The notes beneath the pieces are model-generated. The model was not told where the DNA came from. It saw only the letters and a list, made by a program, of their open reading frames with translations, and ran no database searches. From contig NZ_FRXO01000009.1 in the NCBI RefSeq assembly GCF_900148505.1, positions 62,001 through 126,000 of the forward strand: DNA of 64,000 nucleotides, written 5' to 3'. The stretch is from Pseudoxanthobacter soli DSM 19599 (lineage in GTDB: Bacteria > Pseudomonadota > Alphaproteobacteria > Rhizobiales > Segnochrobactraceae). Position numbers and translations under genes: made by a program. Shown in pieces: positions 35,059 through 43,074 of this stretch (position 1 is the first letter of the stretch; every line of letters starts with the position of its first letter).

Positions 35059-35897
35059 CGGCACCTTTCGCTTTGAGGAACGCCCTGCGCTCGGCCGGCG
35101 CCAACGCCGTGCTCATCGCCATGGCCGCGGTGATGCTGCTGCCGTTCGCCTGGATGCTGCTGATCGTGATGCGGTCGCCATCCGAGATCTTCAGCGATCC
35201 GTTCGGTCTTCCGGAGGGGTTCGGCATCGTCGCGGACAACTTCCGCAATGCCTTCGTCACGGTTCCGATGGCGCGGTTCCTCGTCAACGGCGCCGTCGTG
35301 GCCTCGGTGCTGCTGGCGCTTCAGCTCGCTGTGTCCGTGCCGGCCGCCTATGCGCTCGCCAAATTCGAGTTCTCGGGACGAAAGCTTCTGTTTGCGGCGG
35401 TGGTGGCGGCGCTGTGCGTGCCTATCCAGGTGCCGATGCTGCCGATCTACATCGCCCTCGCCTATGCCGGAGCGCTCGACAGCTACTTCGCGTTGATCTT
35501 TCCCTTTATCTTCTCGCCCTTCGCGATCTTCATGCTTCGGCAGCAATTCAAAGCGTTCCCTGACGAGATCATCCAGGCCGCGCGCCTCGACGGTTTCAGC
35601 GAGATCGAGATCCTGCTGAAGCTCATCGTGCCGAGCGCACGCCCCGTCATCGCCGCCTTCGCGGTGTTCTCGATAACGGCACACTGGAACGATCTCTATT
35701 GGCCGCTGATCGTCGTCTCGTCGCAGGACATGGCAACGCCGCCGCTCGGCATGCTGTACTTCCGCGATAGTGGCCTCGGCACCGACTACGGTGCCCTGAT
35801 GGCGGGAGCGATCGTCACCGTGACCCCGGTGATGGTGATCTTTCTCGTCGCCCAGCGTCAGTTCATCAAGGGGCTGACCATGACGGGCCTCAAGTAA
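35055..35897 (+). CDS. ABC transporter permease (UgpE type)
   Basis: A 280-residue permease with six hydrophobic segments and EAA-loop IIQAARLDGFSEIEILLKL. ATG overlaps the stop of the UgpA-type gene. Its TAA stop is followed immediately by repeat copy E, which separates it from the binding protein. Confidence 0.93.
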   Translation: MTAPFALRNALRSAGANAVLIAMAAVMLLPFAWMLLIVMRSPSEIFSDPFGLPEGFGIVADNFRNAFVTVPMARFLVNGAVVASVLLALQLAVSVPAAYALAKFEFSGRKLLFAAVVAALCVPIQVPMLPIYIALAYAGALDSYFALIFPFIFSPFAIFMLRQQFKAFPDEIIQAARLDGFSEIEILLKLIVPSARPVIAAFAVFSITAHWNDLYWPLIVVSSQDMATPPLGMLYFRDSGLGTDYGALMAGAIVTVTPVMVIFLVAQRQFIKGLTMTGLK

Positions 35898-36015
35898 TCT
35901 GGAGCGCCTCCTGATCTGACGGAAACATCAGATCGACGAGAAAGCGCCCCCGATTCAACGACTTGAGCATCGTTTTCGTTCGGATCGGTTCGATCTGAAC
36001 GGGATGTGCTCCAGA
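35898..36015 (+). repeat. Palindromic intergenic repeat, diverged copy E
   Basis: A diverged unit bounded by TCTGGAGC and GCTCCAGA (an 8-bp terminal inverted repeat instead of TAGAGC/GCTCTA). Both hairpins remain recognisable (GATCTGA/TCAGATC and GGATC/GATCTG). It starts directly after the permease stop codon. Confidence 0.8.
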
Positions 36016-36098
36016 CATCCGCCTCAGACCGAGGCGGCTGCCGCGCCAGCCCTCTTCCCCGCGTTCCTCCTCATCTTCTGCTCAGGAGACGATGACCC

Positions 36099-37379
36099 AT
36101 GTCCAAATGGATCCAGTTCCTCGCGGCCGGCTGCCTCGCCGCCGCGCTGACCGGCCCGGCCCTCGCCGAGCCGATCACACTCGATGTCCAGTACGCGTGG
36201 CCCTCGCACAAGCGGTTCCACGACCCGCTGGCGGAAGCCTTCATGAAGGCGCATCCGGACATCCGCATCCATTATCTGGCGCCGGCGGCGAGCTACACCG
36301 ACGGCCAGCAGCGGGTGCTGCGCGGCGCGGTCACCGGCAACCTGCCGGATGTCTGGTATTCGGGCTACAGCTATCTCAACGAGCTCGTCCGCACGCTCGA
36401 GCCTAGGGGCGAGATCGTCCCCGTGTCCGATTTTCTCGCCAAGGAAAGCCCGGAATGGGTGAAGGAGAACTATTCCGGGCAGACGCTGCAGCTCGGACAG
36501 GTTCAGGGCAGGCAGTGGGCGCTTCCCTTCACCGCCTCGACCCCGATCGTCTACTACAACAAGGACCTGCTCGACTCCGTCGGCGCCTCGACGGACGCCC
36601 TGCGCTCCTGGGACGGCATCATCGCGACGGCGAAGAAGATCACCGACGGCGGCAAGGCGGACGGCATGTCCTATGCCGCGAACGAATGGGGCGACGACTG
36701 GCTCTGGCAGGCGCTGATCCTGAATGCCGGCGGCCGGATGATGAATGCCGACAACACCAAGGTGACGTTCGGCGACGATAGCGGGAAGACCGCGGTCACC
36801 CTGCTCCGCCGCTTCGTGAGCGAGACGGCCATGCCCTTCCTCGACGAGGATCAGGCCATCCAGCAATTCGCCTCCGGCAAGCTCGGGATCTTCATCGGGT
36901 CCACCGCCGAGGTCCGCGTCATGGGCCAGACCATCGGCGGCAAGTTCCACTTCGGAACCGCTCCCTATCCCCAGCCCGCCAACGCCGAAGGCGGACTGCC
37001 GACCGGCGGCAGCGCCGCCGTCATCCTCACCAAGGATGCCGCCAAGCGGCGCGCCGCATGGGAATTCCTGAAATTCGTCACAGGGCCCGAGGGCCAGAAG
37101 ATCGTCGTGCTCGGCTCCGGCTACATGCCGACCAACTTGCGCACCGCGGAGCCCGACTATCTCGGCTCGTTCTACAAGGACAATCCCGACTGGACGACCA
37201 GCCTCAAGCAGTGGCCGATCGCCAAGCCCTGGTTCGGCTATCCCGGCGGCTCCGGCCCGCGCATCTGGGACGAGCAGAAGGTGGAACTGTCCAAGATCAT
37301 GCGCGGTCAGGTCACGCCGGAGGCAGGTCTCGCCACGCTCGTCGACCTGACCAGCCGCCTGGCGCTTTCCGGGAACTGA
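36099..37379 (+). CDS. ABC transporter periplasmic binding protein (family 1, UgpB type)
   Basis: A 426-residue binding protein: signal peptide MSKWIQFLAAGCLAAALTGPALA, then ITLDVQYAWPSHKRFHDPLA and the extracellular solute-binding family 1 layout (LPFTASTPIVYYNKDLLD, NEWGDDWLWQALILNAGG, KDAAKRRAAWEFLKFVTGPEG). It supplies the UgpA/E/C-type importer just upstream. It lies last rather than first in the transporter set, behind a repeat. A CAGGAGACGATG element precedes ATG 36099. The ligand is unknown; the phosphodiesterase and phosphatase genes that follow suggest an organic phosphate. Confidence 0.93.
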   Translation: MSKWIQFLAAGCLAAALTGPALAEPITLDVQYAWPSHKRFHDPLAEAFMKAHPDIRIHYLAPAASYTDGQQRVLRGAVTGNLPDVWYSGYSYLNELVRTLEPRGEIVPVSDFLAKESPEWVKENYSGQTLQLGQVQGRQWALPFTASTPIVYYNKDLLDSVGASTDALRSWDGIIATAKKITDGGKADGMSYAANEWGDDWLWQALILNAGGRMMNADNTKVTFGDDSGKTAVTLLRRFVSETAMPFLDEDQAIQQFASGKLGIFIGSTAEVRVMGQTIGGKFHFGTAPYPQPANAEGGLPTGGSAAVILTKDAAKRRAAWEFLKFVTGPEGQKIVVLGSGYMPTNLRTAEPDYLGSFYKDNPDWTTSLKQWPIAKPWFGYPGGSGPRIWDEQKVELSKIMRGQVTPEAGLATLVDLTSRLALSGN

Positions 37380-37395
37380 GGCACGACCGCGAACG

Positions 37396-37506
37396 GGAGT
37401 ATCCCCGTTCGGACCGACCACGATCTCAACGGCCTGGATCGTTTCAAGCCGATGAATCCAGAACGATCTCCCGCCGATCAGATGACTTCATCCGAGCGGC
37501 GGGGCG
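37396..37506 (-). repeat. Palindromic intergenic repeat, strongly diverged copy F
   Basis: In reverse orientation, and recognisable by the ordered blocks GAGTATCC, CCGTTCGGA, GATCT-CAACG, GGATCGTTTCAAGC, ATCCAGAACGATCT and GATCAGATGACTTCATC. Many substitutions make it the oldest copy. It separates the binding-protein and phosphodiesterase genes. Confidence 0.6.
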
Positions 37507-37579
37507 CCTCGAGGCGCGCGGGCCAGAAAGCTTGCGCGCCCGTTCACCAGCAGGAACTCGCCAGCAGGAACGCGCCATC

Positions 37580-38419
37580 ATGGCCAAGATCATCCAGCTT
37601 TCGGATCTCCACCTCTGCCCCGAGGGCGAGCGTGTCGTCGGTTTCGATCCGGCGGCCCGGCTCGACACGGTGCTGGACGCCATCAGGCGCGAGCATGGGG
37701 ATGCCGAGCTCTGTCTCATCAGCGGCGATCTCACCGACCGGGGCGACGAGGCCTCCTATCTCCGGCTGCGCGACCGACTGGCGGACTTTCCGGTTCCCGT
37801 CTGCCTGATGCTCGGCAATCACGATCGCCGCGATGCCTTCCGCCGTGTCTTTCCGGCGGCCCACGACGACGGCGGTGGTTTCGTGCAGGCGGCGGTCGAT
37901 CTCGGCGGGCAGAGGGTGGTGTTCCTCGACACACTGGACGAGGTGTTTCCGAGCGCCGGCCGTCTATGCGCCGAGCGCCTCGCCTGGCTCGACACCACGC
38001 TTGCTGCGGCACCGGAGACCCCGACGCTCGTCGCCCTGCATCATCCCGCCTTCGATCTCGGCATGGAATATTTCCGCTTCATGCTCCTCGCCGACGGCGA
38101 AGCGCTGGAAGCGCTTCTCGACCGCCACCCCCAGGTCGTGCACCTCGCCTTCGGGCACGTCCACGTGCCGGTGTTCGGGCGGCGGCGCGGACGGTCGTTT
38201 TCCGCCGCGCGAGGCACCTGCCATCCGATGCTGCCGCCCTTCACCGGACTGGCGGCAGACTATGTCGACCGCCCGCCGTCCTACGAACTGATCCTGTTCG
38301 AGGGCGAGACCGTCATTCTCCACCACATCCAGATCAAGCCGGACGAAGAGCCGGTCGCCCGCGAAGTCGCCGACCTCGACGGCGGCCCCGGCACCCTCTC
38401 GATCTTCAGAAACGCGTAA
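37580..38419 (+). CDS. Metallophosphoesterase (class III phosphodiesterase, GpdQ/CpdA-like)
   Basis: A 279-residue calcineurin-like phosphoesterase. Metal ligands: DLH in IIQLSDLHLCPEG, GDLTDRGD, GNHDRR, ALHHPAFDLG and FGHVHVPVFG. The order and length match the CpdA/GpdQ family, which hydrolyses cyclic nucleotides or glycerophosphodiesters. Behind a Ugp-type importer the second role is more likely, giving an alcohol and a phosphomonoester. ATG 37580 is supported by GCAGGAA, which lies in a 15-bp tandem duplication just upstream. The HAD phosphatase gene follows after 15 bases. Confidence 0.92.
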   Translation: MAKIIQLSDLHLCPEGERVVGFDPAARLDTVLDAIRREHGDAELCLISGDLTDRGDEASYLRLRDRLADFPVPVCLMLGNHDRRDAFRRVFPAAHDDGGGFVQAAVDLGGQRVVFLDTLDEVFPSAGRLCAERLAWLDTTLAAAPETPTLVALHHPAFDLGMEYFRFMLLADGEALEALLDRHPQVVHLAFGHVHVPVFGRRRGRSFSAARGTCHPMLPPFTGLAADYVDRPPSYELILFEGETVILHHIQIKPDEEPVAREVADLDGGPGTLSIFRNA

Positions 38420-38434
38420 GCGAAGAGCCCGTCG

Positions 38435-39103
38435 ATGCCTTTCTCCCTTCTCATCTGCGATTGCGACGGCGTGCTCGTCGACAGCGAACTTCTGGCGTGC
38501 CGCGTCGATGCGGAGGAACTCGCCCGACGCGGGTTCCACGACTATCCGCTCGAAGCCATTCTCACGCGATTTGCCGGGGTCTCGCAGGCGGACTTCACGG
38601 CCACCGTCGAGCGGGAGACGGGCCGTGCGCTGGGAGACGATTTCGCCGACGCCGTCGCATTGCGCGTCACCGAGCTACTGCACCTGGAGTTGAAGCCCCT
38701 GCCGCACGCCGCCGACGTGCTGTCCTCGCTGGCGCTGGCAAAATGCGTCGCCTCCAGCAGCGCACCGGCGAAGCTCGACCTTGCCCTGACGGTGACGGGC
38801 CTGAAGCCCCTGTTCGTGCCCCACATCTTCAGCTCGGTTCTCGTCGAGCGCGGCAAGCCGGCCCCCGACCTCTTCCTGCACGCCGCCCGCGCATTCGACA
38901 TTCCCGCGGACCGCTGCTGCGTCATCGAAGACAGCGTCGCCGGCGTGCACGCGGCCCGCTCGGCCGGAATGAAGGTGATCGGCTTCACGGGCGGCGCGCA
39001 TTGCGGCCCGGACCACGCCGGACGGCTTCGCGAGCACGGGGCCAGCGCCACGGTCCACGACTGGTCGGAGGTGCCCGTCACGCTGGAGCGGCTGACCGGC
39101 TGA
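38435..39103 (+). CDS. HAD-family phosphatase
   Basis: A 222-residue HAD subfamily IA hydrolase. Motif I is DCDGVLVDSE (nucleophile Asp), motif II is in ASSSAP, the Lys is in RGKPAPDLF, and motif IV is IEDSVAGVHAA. It has the small helical cap typical of beta-phosphoglucomutase-like and sugar or glycerol phosphatases. It is 15 bases after the phosphodiesterase gene and likely co-translated, so it could remove phosphate from the released monoester. The exact substrate is unknown. Confidence 0.92.
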   Translation: MPFSLLICDCDGVLVDSELLACRVDAEELARRGFHDYPLEAILTRFAGVSQADFTATVERETGRALGDDFADAVALRVTELLHLELKPLPHAADVLSSLALAKCVASSSAPAKLDLALTVTGLKPLFVPHIFSSVLVERGKPAPDLFLHAARAFDIPADRCCVIEDSVAGVHAARSAGMKVIGFTGGAHCGPDHAGRLREHGASATVHDWSEVPVTLERLTG

Positions 39104-39247
39104 CATCGCGCCCGGACGGTCCGGCTGTGCATCGCGCGATCGTGTGAAACGGGAGGGTCGACGGGACCTTCGGTGATGGCACCGTCGCGCCACTCCTGTG
39201 GGACCGTCGGAGGCGAAGGCCGGCGCCGAGCCCACGTTATGGAACTG

Positions 39248-39362
39248 TAGAGCGCTTTCCGATCTGACGGAATCATCAGATCGACAAGAAATCGCTCCAG
39301 CTTCAAAAGCTTGAGCATATCCTTTTCGTTCAGATCCTTCGATCTGAACGGGATATGCTCTA
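39248..39362 (+). repeat. Palindromic intergenic repeat, copy G
   Basis: First of two tandem forward units, TAGAGCGC to GCTCTA. Second hairpin arms are GTTCAGATC / GATCTGAAC with a short CTTC-type loop. It shares TA with copy H. Confidence 0.92.
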
Positions 39363-39475
39363 AGCGCTTTCCGATCTGATGGACTCATCAGATCGACAAG
39401 AAATCGCTCCAGCTTCAAAAGCTTGAGCATATCCTTATCGTTCAGATCGGTTCAATCTGAACGGGATATGCTTTA
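39361..39475 (+). repeat. Palindromic intergenic repeat, copy H
   Basis: Second tandem unit. It begins TAAGCGC (AG lost) and ends GCTTTA. It is next to an IS5-family transposase fragment on the opposite strand. Confidence 0.92.
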
Positions 39476-39479
39476 ATGT

Positions 39480-39790
39480 TCTCTGATCGGCTTCCCGGAA
39501 ACGGACGGCCTGGATGCGATCCACTCAAGCCCCAAGTGCAGTGACGGACACCCCACAGATCGCGTCCTCCATCCGCCACGGCAAGCCGCCACCGAGCAGG
39601 TGCAAGATCGTTTCGACGATGCGGCGAAAGGCCATTTCCGGGCCCCCCTGCAACGGGCGGCGGAGGGAGAAATGGCTTGAGCGCCGCCCCATTCCGCATC
39701 GGTCAAATCGCTTGGCAAGGCCTGGCCGGTTCGCGCATGTTGTGCGCGAGTGGTATGTGTCGACATCGTTGATTCAAGGGAATTTCTGGC
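39480..39790 (-). pseudogene. IS5-family transposase N-terminal remnant
   Basis: Pieces in successive frames read ALPSDLTDAEWGGAQ, then KPFLPPPPVAGGP, then MAFRRIVETILHLLGGGLPWRM. This is the N-terminal DUF4096 part of IS5/IS427-type transposases. At least two frameshifts are present, and the catalytic part is absent here. Confidence 0.75.
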
Positions 39791-39888
39791 GAAAACACCT
39801 GAATCAGCGGCCGGCAAAGCTGCCACGCTAACCAGCTGATATCACGCGCCTTGATTTCAGATGAGGCACGCAGAGAAGGACGGATTGC

Positions 39889-40761
39889 ATGCGGATGGGA
39901 TTACTCGCCGCCGGCCTCTTGGGACTGTGCTGGACAGCGCCCCTGGCCGCCGCGCAGACCGTGGCCGTCGGATCGCAATATGACACCACCCACATCTACG
40001 TGGCGCCCGGCGATCTCGACCGCTTCGTGGCAAGTTTCCTCGCGACGTTCGGTGGCAAATCAACGCCGCAGGCGATCGTGACCGTGACACCTACGCCGAG
40101 CGAGACCTTATCCCAGCTTCTGGTAACCCCCTATGGCCTCGCATCCGTCTTCGGCTACCGAACGCCGATCCCCTATCCCTTCGGAGCCGAGCGCACCGGC
40201 TATCTCGTGCGCGATATGGATGAGGCCGTGCAGGCGGCGCGCGCGGCGGGCGCGGAGGTCATCGTGGCGCCGTTCCGTGACCCGATCGGCCGGGACGCCA
40301 TCATCGTCTGGCCGGGCGGCGTCACCATGCAGCTCTACTGGCATTTCAAGGCGCCGTCCTATCCGCCGCTGACAGAAGCGCCGGAAAACCGGATCTACCT
40401 GTCACCCGACGCCGCCGATGCCTTCACCCGCGACTTTCTGCGCTTCGCCGGCGGCCACGTGGTCTCGGACGAGCAGGCAGCGCCTGGCGCCGCCATCGGA
40501 CGGCCTGACGCAACGTTCCGCCGCATCCGGCTTGCCACCGGCTTCGGGCCGCAGCTGCTGCTGGTGAGCGACGGCCACCTTCCCTATCCTTATGGGCGGG
40601 AGACCACCGGCTACGGTGTGCCCAATCTAGCCCAGACGCTCACCCGCGCCCAGGCGTCCGGGGCCACGGTCCTGGTTGCGCCGCATGATGTCGGCACAGG
40701 CCAATCCGCGATCATCGCCTTCCCAGGCGGCTATATCGCTGAAATCCACAGCGGGCCGTGA
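39889..40761 (+). CDS. Secreted VOC/glyoxalase-superfamily protein
   Basis: A 290-residue protein with signal peptide MRMGLLAAGLLGLCWTAPLAAAQ and two VOC (glyoxalase-like) modules, residues about 30-150 and 165-285. Each has an iDTTHIYVAPGDLDRFV-type opening and a late GGYIAEIHS- or GGVTMQLYWHF-type strand. VOC pairs bind a metal for isomerase, dioxygenase or resistance roles; the specific activity is unknown. It is the only intact gene in a stretch of broken ones. Confidence 0.85.
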   Translation: MRMGLLAAGLLGLCWTAPLAAAQTVAVGSQYDTTHIYVAPGDLDRFVASFLATFGGKSTPQAIVTVTPTPSETLSQLLVTPYGLASVFGYRTPIPYPFGAERTGYLVRDMDEAVQAARAAGAEVIVAPFRDPIGRDAIIVWPGGVTMQLYWHFKAPSYPPLTEAPENRIYLSPDAADAFTRDFLRFAGGHVVSDEQAAPGAAIGRPDATFRRIRLATGFGPQLLLVSDGHLPYPYGRETTGYGVPNLAQTLTRAQASGATVLVAPHDVGTGQSAIIAFPGGYIAEIHSGP

Positions 40762-40765
40762 CAGG

Positions 40766-41075
40766 TCATCCGGCGTAATCGGCGTCGCTCACCTTCTCAA
40801 GTCAGTGGACAACACGGCCATCCTCGGCCTGCGCGACGGTGAGATGCACGATCGCCGTGGCTGGCGAGGCGCCACGTCAATGCATCTCGCCCGGCGCGAA
40901 GAACACGATATCGCCGGGCCGGATCTCCTCGATCGGACCGCCGTCGCGCTGCGCGCAGCCGAGGCCTGAGAGCACGACCAGGGGCTGTCCGCGTGGACGC
41001 GTATGCCTGTGGCCGTCCGGGCACCCGGCTCCGATCGTCACGGTAACGCCGGAGAGGCCGACATCGCCCTTAGGA
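40766..41075 (-). pseudogene. Broken cupin-domain gene
   Basis: A single frame reads GVTVTIGAGCPDGHRHTRPR, GQPLVVLSGLGCAQRDGG, PIEEIRPGDIVFFAPGEMH, then stop-RGASPATAIVHLTVAQ, then AEDGRVVH, stop, LEKVSDADYAG and a final TGA. Both stops are TGA where cupins of this group have TGG (MHWHGA; DWLEKVSD). The 5' end is missing, fused to an IS5-type fragment. It is a disrupted quercetinase/YhaK-like cupin of the (R)-x-H-T-H class. Confidence 0.75.
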
Positions 41076-41190
41076 TCCCGGCGAGGACAAGTTGCGCGCC
41101 GTCTCGATCCCGAATGTCGGCTGTATGGATCACGGCGTGAACCAGGTTGCCTTGACGTGGAAATCCTGCAGGAAACAACTCCCGGTAGCC
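41076..41190 (-). pseudogene. IS5-family transposase internal fragment
   Basis: The frame reads GNLVHAVIHTADIRDRDGAQ LVLA, the DRDGA core of IS5/IS427-type transposases. It joins directly to the truncated cupin gene, which suggests the cupin was cut by an insertion. Confidence 0.6.
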
Positions 41191-42261
41191 AAACCTTTGT
41201 CGCCGTGACGAGCGGCTGGGCCCACCACCCTCACCGAAGGGAAATTCTTCGTGTGCGGCGCAACATACCCGCGCCCGGCATCTGGCCTCTGCTGCTGAAC
41301 TATACGGGCCTCGCCCGCCGCGCCAGACGCGGCGCCAACCGGCACAGTCTGTGGAAATAACCCGGAAGTGGGAAGCACCGTTGGAGATCATCATTCCGAC
41401 GACTGCTGATAGTGCGTAGCCGACCTCGGTCCCTTGTGCGTTTGCGATTTCTAGCGACCCACCTCAACCGGCCGGTCGGCTCACGACCCCATTGTCGCCG
41501 TTCGGAGCGCCGCGGTCGCCACCCGAAACCTGCCGTTCGTTCGGTTTCGCCCGAGGTCAAAGCCGGGGCCGGAAGCGGACTGGCCGGACTTGGCTGCCGC
41601 TGTGGGGATAGCCGCAATCTCCTGCCAATCCCCTAGATTCCATTCGATCGCGCAATGGACACTCGGGAGCGGACACATTCGATGCCACCAAAGTTGAGTG
41701 GTAGCGGAGACCTTTGACTGCGTCCCGTGGCCATAAGCGGCCCAGGGTGTTGCACGTGTGGCTCCCGCGTCCTCGTCGCGACCGTTACGCTGGCAGCAGA
41801 CCCGCCTCGTGATCACTTCGATCAGTTCGTCTCGCATGGAATTGTCCGAAGGGCTGCGGGCCATGAGCTGGGCGTCGGCGACGGCCGCGAGTATGGCGCG
41901 GGCACGTCGCTCGCACACGGTTGCTTCACGGTCGCTCGCCGCCGACAGCACCTTTGCCATGCCACGTCGATCTTGGCGAAGTTTTATACCTCCTGCTTCA
42001 CCGGATCCGGCAGGTCGCCTCATCGTATACAGGGGCGAGGTGAGCGCCCCCGCAACGCAGCAACGCGTGCGATCGCCCGCTAAGCGCCGTCGATCGCGGT
42101 TCCGGCGATCATCACGCCGCCACCGGGTGCTTCGTCGACGGGTGACGACGAGTACATGATGGAAGGGAATTGAGCGCCTTTGCCGCTTTCCCTCGGCATG
42201 ACGGCCATATCGAGCCGACCTCTTCGTTCAGCGCGCACTCCCATTGCAACGGCGATTGCAT
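41191..42261. other. Decayed DNA with no intact gene
   Basis: About 1.07 kb. Reading frames are short or have poor codon structure. One stretch (about 41784-41955, minus) reads ERRARAILAAVADAQLMARS then DELIEV, which resembles the C terminus of a TetR-type repressor. Nothing else is recognised. Confidence 0.5.
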
Positions 42262-42284
42262 TTGACAGAATACTTGTTAAAAGA
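42262..42284 (+). promoter_or_regulatory. Shared 23-bp promoter motif, site 1
   Basis: TTGACA, seven bases, TGTTAAAAGA, 25 bases before the gene at 42310. The same pattern occurs before the MerR gene and before the small Cys protein at 45105. TTGACA and TGTTAA are inverted repeats. Confidence 0.7.
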
Positions 42285-42309
42285 GGTTAGCTGAACAACT
42301 GCTTTTGCC

Positions 42310-42783
42310 ATGACCCTTCCATCCGAGAGCACCCGCCTGTGGTTTGTCCGCCTGCGCGAGAGCGGCGCGGCGATCGGGCTGTTCTGGGCGAGCTGGGGCG
42401 GGATCGGGCTGCTGCTGCCGCGCGAGATCGATCCGGGCGCCTGCGAGGCGGCGGAACTGGCAGTGATGGCAGGGGTCCTGTTTCCCGACACGCCGAAGCT
42501 ACACGAGGCGGCGACGGCCGGCTGGGGAGATCATCGCATCCGCTTGACCGAAGGCGTCGCAGAACTCCTGTTCGACAATGGCGCATCAGGGCTGGACGAT
42601 CTTCTCTTCGAGCGGCTCTACACGCCGCCTGATCTCGCTGCCCTCGCTGCTGGCCTCAGCGACGATGAGTTGCTCGGGCAGTGGCGCGAGATCGAGGGGT
42701 TCGGCTCTGCCAGCCCGTCGCTGGAAGAACACGCAATTCGAGCCGAAGTCGAGCGGCGCGGCTACCTCGGCAAGGAGGGGTAA
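42310..42783 (+). CDS. Unknown protein at the island edge
   Basis: A 157-residue soluble protein that I do not recognise. A hydrophobic patch AAIGLFWASWGGIGLLLP occurs near residues 18-36, then an acidic helical C-terminal part. It starts 26 bases downstream of promoter-motif site 1, which ties it to the MerR group. It is followed 9 bases later by a small membrane protein, so the two probably form a unit. Confidence 0.7.
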   Translation: MTLPSESTRLWFVRLRESGAAIGLFWASWGGIGLLLPREIDPGACEAAELAVMAGVLFPDTPKLHEAATAGWGDHRIRLTEGVAELLFDNGASGLDDLLFERLYTPPDLAALAAGLSDDELLGQWREIEGFGSASPSLEEHAIRAEVERRGYLGKEG

Positions 42784-42792
42784 GGACCGGCC

Positions 42793-43041
42793 ATGGTGAT
42801 CAAGGACAATCTCGGTGCGTTTCTCCGTCTCGTCGTCGTCCTCGCTTTGATCGGCTGGTTTTGGGGCGCTCATCGGCAAGCGAGCGAGCGAAGCTGCATC
42901 GAGCTCAGTGACCAGAACTCAAGCTTTGTCGGCGGCATTGTCGAGTCCATCACACGTGGCTGGGACTGGCCCATTCACTGGCTGAACGGGACAACGCCGG
43001 AGCGCATCCCATGCAAGGGGGGTGGGCAATATGTCGAGTAG
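42793..43041 (+). CDS. Small membrane protein
   Basis: An 82-residue protein with one N-terminal membrane segment (AFLRLVVVLALIGWFWG) and a polar C-terminal part with two Cys (RSCIEL; PCKGG). It is 9 bases after the preceding gene. Function unknown. Confidence 0.65.
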   Translation: MVIKDNLGAFLRLVVVLALIGWFWGAHRQASERSCIELSDQNSSFVGGIVESITRGWDWPIHWLNGTTPERIPCKGGGQYVE

Positions 43042-43074
43042 AGGCTGAGTCCAATGTCCCGGCAATCATTCGTC

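Noticed and set aside
22224-39475. Repeats as a CRISPR array
   Set aside because: Units are ~115 bp, dispersed or directly abutting, without unique spacers, and no cas gene is present.
17041-39480. Short reading frames across the repeat elements (LERFLVDLMIPSDRKA-type peptides)
   Set aside because: They are translations of the repeat itself, identical wherever it occurs, with no independent coding evidence.
40766-41075. TGA read as Trp or selenocysteine in the cupin frame
   Set aside because: The gene lacks its 5' end and is fused to an IS fragment. There is no recoding signal, and other genes use TGA as a stop. Decay explains it.
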